Shown one piece after another: positions 33,008-43,000 of a stretch of DNA of 56,886 nucleotides. The notes under the pieces were generated by a model. The model did not search any database, was not told the DNA's origin, and worked only from the letters and a program-made list of their open reading frames with translations. Origin of the DNA: Oceaniradius stylonematis (GTDB lineage: Bacteria; Pseudomonadota; Alphaproteobacteria; Rhizobiales; Rhizobiaceae); assembly GCF_003149475.2 (NCBI RefSeq), contig NZ_QFWV02000008.1, positions 154,988 to 211,873 of the forward strand, written 5' to 3'. Every line of letters starts with the position of its first letter. Position 1 is the first letter of the stretch. The position numbers were made by a program, and so were the translations under genes.

Positions 33008-33526
33008 TCAGTTGCGCGAGGGAAACAGGCCCTGCAGGGCGATGCAGAAATTGACGGCGATGTAGGGCTGCATGTTTTCGTGCGACTGGCCGCCGCCCAC
33101 GTTTGCGATGGTGCCGGATCGCAGGTTTGCCAGATTGCTCGCCGACGCGGAGTATGGCCCGCCGACCTCTCGCGCGAGAACGGCGCCGGTCGTGTTGATC
33201 GAGTTTCCGTCGGTCGACGACGCCTCAACATTGTGCGTGTGTTGCGGCATCTCGTTGGCCGCAAGCGCGTGGGTTTCCTCACCGCTCTTCTGCCCCTCGG
33301 TGTGGAACTGGCCGCCATTGGAGCGGCCGGTATGCATCGGCGTGCGTCCGCGCAGATCGGGCAGAGCGAAACTCGTTCGCCCGTCGCCGCCATAGGTGGT
33401 GCCCAAAAGAGAATAGAGCGACTGGTTCTGATTGATCGGCAGAATCTGCCCATCGCAGAAAGCCCAGCCTCGAGGCGGAAAGTTGAACGCCATTATGCGA
33501 ACTTCGGCAAGGAACGGTTCGGACAT
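33008..33526 (-). CDS. Phage tail collar domain protein (Mdp-like), copy 3
   Basis: A 172-residue paralogue starting at 33526 after GAGGGG. It is the first gene of the run. Shared elements are NFPPRGWAFCDGQILPINQN, LLGTTYGGDGRTSFALPDL and RGRTPMHTGRS. The middle reads MPQHTHNVEASSTDG, with the same His-x-His pair, and the end is IAVNFCIALQGLFPSRN. No phage structural, lysis or integration genes accompany it. The 356 bp upstream should contain the operon promoter. Confidence 0.85.
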   Translation of the reverse strand: MSEPFLAEVRIMAFNFPPRGWAFCDGQILPINQNQSLYSLLGTTYGGDGRTSFALPDLRGRTPMHTGRSNGGQFHTEGQKSGEETHALAANEMPQHTHNVEASSTDGNSINTTGAVLAREVGGPYSASASNLANLRSGTIANVGGGQSHENMQPYIAVNFCIALQGLFPSRN

Positions 33527-33882
33527 TCGGAAACCCCTCGGCGAAACTGGTCAGCCAAGCCTACTTGTCAGCATTATGTCATTTTTTACTGGCTGTCTTT
33601 TTTGAAGGCTGCATGACAATCGCCCTTACTGTCAATGAAATATTTGAAGATTATTTGTTGCACTGCAATGACTTGTCGCCTTTGCCGGGTATCGGAACAC
33701 TCTTCTATCGGAAGGTGCAACGCACCCTGCGGGGGATGCCGGCCAACGCGGATACACCGCGACCACGAGCGTCTCGCATTGCCGAGCTTTCAGGCGTCGA
33801 CAAGGCAAGGCGCCCGCCGGCGCCAGGATGACACGGGGCGGAGCCGGCGTGTTGGCCTACGGTCCGTGTCGGCCTCTACGGC
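33527..33882. other. Intergenic region upstream of tail-collar operon
   Basis: About 356 bp, noticeably richer in A/T between 33570 and 33680 than its surroundings. It should hold the minus-strand promoter; TTGACA occurs at 33630-33635 on that strand but lacks a convincing -10 at normal spacing. A plus-strand frame (33613-33831, 72 codons) has no ribosome site and no recognisable protein, so I do not call it a gene. Confidence 0.5.
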
Positions 33883-34026
33883 CTATGGCAGCGCACAGGG
33901 TGCCACACCGAAACTGATCGTGCCGGCGGTCTGCCGCAGGCGCATGACGCCGGTTGTGGCGTTGAACGGCGTATCGCCTCGGATTGTGCCGAAGAAGGCA
34001 TTGCCGGAAAAGTTGGGCAGACCGTC
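33883..34026 (-). pseudogene. Out-of-frame duplicate of the giant adhesin's C-terminus
   Basis: Read on the minus strand in the +1 frame relative to the giant gene, this stretch encodes 47 residues and a TAG. It contains FSGNAFFGTIRG, GVMRLRQTAGT and finally TISFGVAPCALP. The giant protein ends with ISGNSFSGTIDG, IIRVRQTAGT and TINFGSAACTLP. The two are therefore diverged copies of the same C-terminal module, the outer one cut off from any start codon. It is a relic of tandem duplication or of a replaced C-terminus. Confidence 0.75.
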
Positions 34027-34030
34027 GCGC

Positions 34031-37000
34031 CTATGGCAATGTGCAGGCAGCACTGCCGAAGTTGATTGTGCCAGTAACCGTTACAATACCGGTTCCGCCA
34101 TTCACAGCCTGTATATTGGCACCGCTTGTCTGAACAGAGTTATGCGTACCTGCAGTCTGTCGAACTCGAATGATGCGGGAACCTGCACCAAAGGGTGCTC
34201 CATCAATTGTTCCGGAGAATGAATTACCGGAAATATTGGAGCATGTTGTACCGCCTGCAATTGTGTTGGCAACCTGGATCGGCCGGTCGAAGTCATGTTC
34301 CCTGAAGACGTTGTTGGTGATGGTGATGTTGCTGGTTCCCGCCATCACGTTGTTAGAGGCGAACACGCCTTCAAAACTTGCGATCTCCTGAATCGTGTTG
34401 TTGTTGATGTTGACGGTCATGGTGCTGCCGCCCTCGTTGCCGACACGGATGCCGCTGCCCAGTTGCGATCCCGACCCGGCCGTCCCGAGCGTGCCGATCG
34501 TGTTGTCGGTGATCGTGGCGCGGAGTGTGCCGACACCGGGCCCAAGCGTGCCGTTGGTGAACAGGTTGATCGCATTGGAGCGGATGCCGGTAATGGTGTT
34601 GCCAGCCCCTCCCGCATCGGCGCCATCGCGGATGTTGACCGTAAGCTGTGGCCCGGCGCCGACGCCATCTGAATCCAGGGTACCGGAGATTGCGACATTC
34701 ATGCCATTGAACGTGCTGTCCTCGACGGTCAGCGTGCCGACATGGCCACGACCGACGTCCAGTTCCAGGCCGGTGCCCTGCAGACCGCCGGCAGCCCCCG
34801 ACGCTGTGCCGTTGCCGAATATGGACGTGTTGACCGAGACATTCGTCGTTCCGGCATTGCTTGTGTTCACGCGGAGACCACCCGCTCCCACACCGGCCAA
34901 TGTTTCCTGGAAGGTCGATCCGGTCACCGTCATGGTCAGGTTGCCACCGGCGGCGGTTCCCCCATCGCCGGTATTGTCGATGGCAAACAGATCGCTGCCC
35001 GTATCCCGGTTGATGAGGTTGGTGATGGTCACAGTGCCCGTCAGGCCCTGGAACTGGATGTTGTCCTCTCCAGCCGCATTGCCGAAGGCCTCGACGGTCG
35101 TATCGGTGATCGTCAACCCGGAAACAGATTGACCGGAAATGCCCACCTGACCGGCATTGTTGTTGCCATTGATATCAAGATTGTTGAGCGTCAGATTGGC
35201 AACGTTGGTCAGCTTCACTCCCGCATTGTAGTTCGCGATGTTGCCGCCGAACACGGATGAACCCGCGCCTTGCGTCGTTGCCACATTGGTCAGGTTCATG
35301 TTGCGCAGGTCGACATTGCTGGCGTTGGTCAGCTGAATGGCGTTGCCCGTTACGTTCTGGATCGTGCCGCCCGAGCCGTCCGTTGTGCCCGTTCCCGTCA
35401 CCGTAAACCCGCCCGCACCCGTATTGTTCAGCACGATGGCGTTGGTTCCGCCATTTTGGGTCACGCTCTGGAACGTCACGCCCGCCGCGCCGATCGTCGT
35501 CCCGGAGATCGTGATGCTCGTCCCGCCCGTCGAATTCACTGTGTTGCCGGCATCCTGAACCGTCACCGTGCCGCCGCCGGTGGCGCTGAAACCCGTGCCG
35601 GAAGTGGTGTCGATATCCAGCGCGCCATTGGTGAAATTGACCGTGCCGTTGGTATTGCCGGTGACGACGACACCCGCGTTCGTGACCGTATTGACCTGCT
35701 TGGTGGTGCCCGAAAAGGTCACCGTCGCGGCCGTACCATTGTTGATGCCGCTGACAAGCAGGCCGCCCCCAGTGGCGTTGTTGTCGGTGAAATTGCCCGA
35801 AAGCGTGACCGAACCGCCCGTCAGTTCGGCCACTTCGGCGGCCAGACCGGTCGCGCCGGACGAGTTGACGTTCGTTGCGATGTTGATCGTCGCGTTGCCG
35901 CCGCTGGTGTTCGACCCGGCAGAACCAATCCTGATGGCCTGGAAGTTGCCCGTATTCGTGATCGTGCCGCCTTGAACGGTCAGACTTCCGGAGACGGTTT
36001 GCAGGTCGATGGCGCGATCGCCGCTGATGGCACTCACGTTCACGCTGGCGAATGTGGCGTTGAGCGCAGCATTGAAATAGCCGCCGATGGCCATTCCGCT
36101 CGTCGTCTGGATCGTGTTGCCCAGGCCCGAGACATTGACAGTGCCGCCGCCGGCCGCCCGGAACGCCCTGCCGACGGTCGTCGTGATGGCCAGTCCGCCA
36201 TTGGTGAAATTGATGGTCGACGTGCCATTGTCTCCAACCGCCACGGCCGCGCCGGCCGCGCCGGTCGCACCGGTCCTGTTGACCACCTTGCTGGCGCCCG
36301 AGAAGGTATAGGTGCCTGCGGTGTTGGCTGCGACCGAAATCGCGGCATTGGCACCGGACAGGTTCAGGTTGCCCTGGAAATCGACGGTGCCGGCAGTGTT
36401 GCTGCCGGCGCTGATTCCACTGCTCGTTCCCGTCGTCGTCACTGAACCGCTAATGGTGACATTACCGCCACTGCGGTTGATCACGTTCGCGCCGGCGCCA
36501 GAAGCGCCGCTATGGGTCACGTTCGCGGCGATATTGACGGTGGTGTCGCCACCATTGATGAGAAGAGCGCTATTTGACTGGGTGGCGGTTGCGCCGAATG
36601 TGCCGCCATTGATGTTAACCGTGCCTGTCGGCGCGAAGCCACCGGTTTCGCCGACAAAAAGACCGAATCCACCGCCGTCGATGTCCACGGTTGTGAAGGT
36701 TACGGTTCCCGCCGGATCGAGAATTCTGATGCCTATTCCGCTTGCATTGTCGATCGTCGCCGATGCAAAGCTCATATTGGAGGTCGAACCTCCGGTTATC
36801 TCGATGGCGTCGCGCGTGCCGCCACCGGTCGTCCCGGCGCTGGTCACCGCACCGCCGCTCAAAGCGCCGCCATCCACATCCGACAGGAAGATCGCGTCGC
36901 CCGCCACCGAGCCGCTGTTCTGCAACGTGTCGAAATTGACCCCGGTGCCGATTGTGACCTGATTGAGGTTCAAGATCTGGCCCGTCGTCGTGTTGATCGT

Positions 37001-40000
37001 CTCGGTGCCGGCATTGGCGACGTTGAGCGTCAGCGAGCCGCCGGAACCGTCAGCGATGAAACCGGTGCCGGTCGTCGTGTCGATGTCGAGACCGCCGGTG
37101 AAGCTGACTGTCCGGTTGCCGGCACCGTCGATCTGAACACCACCGCCGGCAGTGCCCGTATTGTCGATGACCGTGTTGCCGAAACTGATCGTACCGTCCG
37201 AGGCGTTGACGTGAATGCCGGCGTTGGTCGAGTTGGTGATGGTCGTTGTGCCCGTGACCGTGAAAGTGGAGCCGGCGCTGCCCAGATCGATCTCGACGCC
37301 TGAGTCGGTCGAATTGGTCGAGGTCACGTTCTGCAGCGTGATGTTTGTGACCGTCGGGTTGATGAACACCGCCGTGCCGTTGTTGGAGGTGATCTGGTTG
37401 GTGCCACCCGGATCGTTGACGGTCACCGTACCCGAGTCGGTCGCACGGAAACCGAACGCGCCGACGCCGTTCACGGTGATGTCGACGCCGTTGAACGTGT
37501 AGGTGCCGGTGTTCGCGCCGCCTGCGCTGGTGCCCAGATCGACGCCGTCGCCATCGAAGCCGACGGCATTGCTGATCGTCGTCGTGCCGCCGAATGTGAC
37601 ATTGCCGGCCGAATTCTCGATCCGGATGCCGTCCAGCACCGCATTGTCGATGGTCGTTGTGCCCGTCACGCCGACCGCGGCGCCGGCAATATCCACATTG
37701 TCCACCCAGAAGCCGGTCCGGGCCTGGTTTGTGGTCAGCGACGCGAAATCGGTGCCGAAGCCGGTTGCGCCGGCACCGACACCGCTGACGAGAACGCCGA
37801 GCGTCGTGGTGGTTCCGCCCAGCCCTATTCGGGTGGCGCCGAAATCGATATCGACGCCGGTGCCGCCGATGCTGTCGATCACGATGCCGCGACCGGTTGC
37901 CTGGGCCGCCGTCCGGTTGATGTCGGTGGCGGCGAAATCGATGTCCTGATTGTTGCTGCCCAGGTTCGTGATCTGGATGCCGGCATCGGTGTAATTGTCG
38001 ATCGTGGTCGTGCCCGTGACGGCGAAGCTCGAGTTGGCGGCAAGATTGAAAAGCACGACCCCGTCGGCGACGGTGCCGCTGCCATTGGCCGTGATCGAGG
38101 TCAGGGCGAAATTGAGCGCCCGAACGCTGCTCAAATTGACCGCCGGGCCACCGGTGATGTTGAAGTCGCCGGAGGTCGCAGACACGGACAGTCCTGCGCC
38201 GCTGGCGGTAAGTCCCGCGCCGTTGGCCGTGGCGACGTCGAGGTCGGCAAATGTCACCGAACCGGTGCTGCCGCCGGGGCCGGTCAGCTCGATCGCAGTG
38301 TCCGTGCCGCCATTGCCGTAGCCGGTGATCGCCACATTGCCGAAGGTCAGCGTGCCAGCGCTGTGGGCAGTCACTTCGATAACGCTCTCACCGGTCGCAT
38401 TGGCCGATGTCACCGCGCCGAACTGGATGGCGCCGCCCGATTGGCTGGCAATGTCGATCACATTGTCGACGTTGTTCGCCGCGTTGATGGCCGCGTTGAA
38501 CGTGACATTGCGCGCGCCCGCGCCGATGGAGACGACGGTGCCGGTCGTGCCGTCAATGTCGGATGCCGCGTCCACCGTGATTGCGCCGGTCGATGCGCCC
38601 GTGGCATCGATGGAAAGCGCGCGGCCGACATTGGCGGCGACCTGCGCGGTCAGATCGACATCGGTCAGCGCGACGCCACCTGCATTGTTGTTGAGCGCGA
38701 TGCCCGTTCCGCTCGGCGTGATATTGGTGATCTCGACATTGTTGATGGTCACCGCATTGGCGGCGCCATTGACCGAGATCGCCGCATCGCCCGCGCCCAG
38801 ACCCACCCCGTCGAACACCGTGTTGCGGATGGTCGAATTGCCTGCACCTGCCGCCGTCGCGACGATCGAGGTCGCTCCGCCATTGGAGTTGCTGGCGATG
38901 ACCGTGTTCTGCGTGACAGTGCCGCCGGTGGCGCCCAGATTGCCCTCCACATTGGCCGGCTGCGTGGTGCCGAACGCGATCACGCGGCCGTCGTCGAAGC
39001 CGTCGAGCGACTGGCCGTCCTTCAGCGTGAAACCGTCCGCGCCGCCGCCGGTGACATCGATCGTCCCTCCAGCCGTGTGCGCGACAAACACGAACGTCTG
39101 GTCCGCATCGGCAAGCGCTTCTGCCGCAGCGACCGTGATCGTGTTCAGGCCGCCGCCGGTCGAAACGTTGAGCCCGTGCGTGCCGGCGGCGATCACGCCG
39201 CCCGTCTGGCTGACGAACACCGCCGACCCAGCCGCGCCGGGCAGGTTGGCGCTGTCGCCGGCGCCGAACATCACATCGTTGAAATCGAAGCTGGAAGCCG
39301 CCAGCGTGCCGCCGCCCACATCGACGGTGAAGGCGCCGGCCTGGCCGTTGACGTTGATCGACGATCCGGTGTCGCTGCCGCTCTCGCCGTCGCCGAAGGT
39401 GAACTGGACCGCGGCCGTGTTGTCGATGACCACGCCGCGATGCAAGTCGGTGATCGAACTGGACGGGCCACCGGCCGGGTCGATCTGGCTGCCCAGATTG
39501 ACGATCTGGTTGCCCAGCACGCCGGTCAGATCGACGCCGATGGAACTGGTCGACGTGTCGGGTCCCGAAATGGCGACGGATTGGAAACTGACCGTGCCGC
39601 CCAGCGTCGCCGTTGAAAAATCGATGCCCTTCTGGTTTGCCGCGGCGCCCACATTGGTGATCGTGGTGACACCGAAGGTCACCGTGCCCGGCGTTCCGGC
39701 GATCGAGATCGCATCGGCGTTCGCAGCCCCGGCTGCCATCTCGATATCGACCTGGCCGAAACTGACATTGGCATTGGCGTTGACCAGCGCAATGCCGCCG
39801 GCGCCGGCATTGTTGATGTCGACCGCGCCGTTGAAGGCGATCGCACCGGCATTGTCCGACAGGTTGATGCCGGTATTGGCGGGACTATTCAGCGTGACCG
39901 TTGTTCCGGCGGAAAAGGCGACGTTGGCGCCAGCGGCCACGTTGGCGATCTGTATGCCGATGGTATCGGTAATGGTCGCGCCGGTGAAGCTGACCGTGCC

Positions 40001-43000
40001 GCCTGTCACGGTGTTGATGTCGATCGCGCGTCCGCCGGTCGTGTTGGCGATCGTGCCCGACACGGTGATGTTGCCGGTCGTGCCGCCCCGGATCGAGACC
40101 GCGTCGCCGCCATTGGAGGTGTGGCTGATGTTGGCGCCGAAATTGACGGTCATCGCGCCGCCATTGATGTCAAGCGCCTCGCCGGTTCCGCCCTTGGTCA
40201 CCGTGCCGCCGGTGGCGGTGAAAGAACCGCCGCCATTGTTCTCGATCAGCACCGCGGTGCCCGTGGTGCCGCTGACATTCAGAGTGCCCAGATTGACCGC
40301 CGCGGTGGAATTGACCACACGCACGCCCTGGGTCGTCGAACCGGTGACCGATGTCGTGCCGGTGACCGTGAAGGTGCCGGCGATCGTATCCAGATTGACG
40401 CCGCGCCCGGCGCTGTTGGCCGACGACAGATTGTCGAAACTGACGCCGGCCGCGCCGATGGTCACGCCGTTGAGGTTGATGGCCTGGCCGGCGGTCGTCG
40501 TCACGCTCTCGTCGCCGCCGGTCGCGGCCACGGAGATCGTGCCGCTCAAGGCCTCGAAGCCGGTCCCGTTGACGGAGTCGATATCCAGCCCGCCGGTGAA
40601 ATCGAAGGTGCCGCCCGCATTGGAATTGGCGATGGACACGCCGGTGCCCGCGCCGGTCACATCGATGTCGACAAGCCCGGCGAATGTCGCGGTGCCGCCG
40701 GTGGTGGTATCGATGTTGATCGCACCGGCATTGTTGGAACCGGTGCCGGTGATCGTGCCGTTGAAGGTGACATTGCCGCCGGTGTTGTTTTGCAGCGAGA
40801 CCGCGCCGGTGGCGCTGGTCACCGTGCCGCCCACCGTGATCGCGCCAGACGCGCCGTTGCGGTTGGCGACCTGCACCGCGTAACCGGCGTTCTCGGAGAT
40901 GTTGGCGTCGATCTGGACGGTGCCCGCGCCGGTGCCGTTGATCCGCGCGCCGTTGGCGATCGTGCCGCCCGAGACCACGACATTGGACGTGCGGGCATTG
41001 CCCGAGATGTCGAGGCCGGTGGTGACCGCCGTGCCGTCGATGTTGACGCTGGCCAGCGTGATCGTGCCGCCCATTGCGTCATTGATGTCGATGCCGCTGC
41101 CGGTCGAGGTGCCCGCCGTCGTCGCCTGATCGAAATTGATGCCGCCGGCCGCAACCGTCACACCATCGAGATTGAGCGCCGTACCCGTCCCCGTGGCGAC
41201 AAGCCGCTCCGTACCCGCATTGGCGACACCAACCGTGCCGCCACCGGTGGCATTGAAGCCGATACCGTCTGCGGTCGTCACATCAAGCCCGCCGGTGAAA
41301 TTGGCCGTGGTGTTGAGCAGGTCGACACCGTTGCCCGCTGTCGTCGCGACCGTCGTGTTGTTGAACGTGACCGTGCCGGTGACATTGTCCAGATCGATGC
41401 CCTGGCCGCCGGTGATGTTGCGGATCGTCAGGCCGGTGGATGTGATGCCGATGGCACCGGTGCCGGCCAGCCCGTCGCCGCCGGCCGTGTTCTCGATGAT
41501 GAAATCCTGGGTCGTCACCGCGCCCAGCGCGGTCAGCGTGTCGCCGGCGCCGGTGTTGGTCAGCGTGGCCGCGCCGTTGCCGGTCGGATCGTTGATAACG
41601 GCCCCAGCGCCGGGCACGCCGGTGAAGTTGGCCGGAATGATCAGGCCGCTGGAGGCGAAGGTGCGGCCGTTGCCGAACGAGGCCATCGTCTGGTTATTGT
41701 GCAGCGTGAAGCCGTCGACATCGTCGATCGCAGCGCCGTCATTGATCAGTACGAATGTCGTGTTGGCGGTGATGATCGCGTCGGCGGTGATGACATTGGC
41801 GCGGTTGTTGACGTCCGAACCCGAGCCGTCGCCGGTGGCCGTCGCGGCGACGAAGACGAGGCCGTTGCCGCCGGCAGCGTTGAAATCGAGCGTGCCGGTG
41901 AAGATCACATCGTCGAAATCGTAAGAGCCGTTCGTCACCGCCGAACCGTTGGCGATCGCGGTGGTTCCGGCAATCGTCGAGCCCTGGTCGGTCGGGCTTT
42001 CGCCGTCGCCGAAAATGAAGGTTGCGTTGGACGCGGCGCTGAACTGCACGCCGACATTGACGCCGGCGATCGATGCGCTCTGTCCCGCGACATTGCTGTC
42101 GCCCAGCTGGACGGTGCCGGTGCCCGACGTGCCGGACAGATCGACGCCGGTCGTGCCGACGGCGGTGGTCGATGTCACATCGAAATCGGTGGCCGTCACA
42201 TTGGCGTTTATCGTTGCGCCATTGAGGTCGAACGCGGTGCCATTGGCACCGGAGAGCGCGATGTCGAGATCGGCGAAGGTCACGGCGCCGCCGGTCGTGC
42301 CCTGGAAATCGACGCCCGTGCCTGCGCCCGCCACATCCACCTGCGTCATGGCGCCGAAACTGACCGGCGCCGTGTTGCCGTTCAGGTCGATGCCCGTGCC
42401 GGTGGTCGTGTCGATATCGAGATTGCCGGTAAAGGCGATCGTGCCGGCATTGTTCTGGAGATTGATGCCGGTCGCCGTGCCTGTGTTTGCGGTGACCGGG
42501 CCGCCGAAGGTGACGGTGCCGCCCGTCCGGTTGCGGATGTCGATGGCGCTGGCGGCACCTGTCTGGGTGACCGCGCCGTCATGGCTGATCGCGCCGTTGC
42601 CGCCCTCGATGCGGAACCCGCCGCCGGCGCTCGTGACCGTGCTGCCGGTCATCGAGAACGTGCCGGTGAGATTGGTCAGCGCAACCCCGATGCCCGCGCC
42701 GCCATCGAACATCGAATTGGAGACGTTGATCGTCGCGCCCGTGTTCTGGAACGCCAGACCGCCATTGGTGCTGCGCACGTCGTCGATGGTGGCGATACCG
42801 GTGAAACCGTTGCCGCCGATGCCAGCCGCCCCGTTGGTGGCGATGCCGCGCACGAAGGGGTCGGCATTGGCGCCGAAATCGACGCTCGCCACCGTCGGCC
42901 GGCCGCCAAGCCCGCCCAGCGTCAGCACCGACTGCAGCGCATCGGTCAGCGGCACGCTTAGCGTGCCCGTGTCTCCTGCGCCGACGACCCGCTGGTTGGC

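Noticed and set aside
29729-33526. Prophage remnant
   Set aside because: Tail-collar genes are the only phage-like feature. No integrase, capsid, portal, terminase, tape-measure or lysis gene or attachment-site repeat is visible, and the gene set recurs as a bacterial cluster.
33613-33831. 72-codon plus-strand frame upstream of the tail-collar operon
   Set aside because: No ribosome site, no recognisable protein, and it lies where the minus-strand operon promoter must be.
38325-42961. Very long plus-strand open frames (852 and 946 codons) opposite the giant adhesin
   Set aside because: They are antisense shadows. The repetitive, GC-rich coding strand lacks stops in the opposite frames. Their proteins are low-complexity Val/Pro/Ala or Asp/Arg/Gly runs without ribosome sites or family features.
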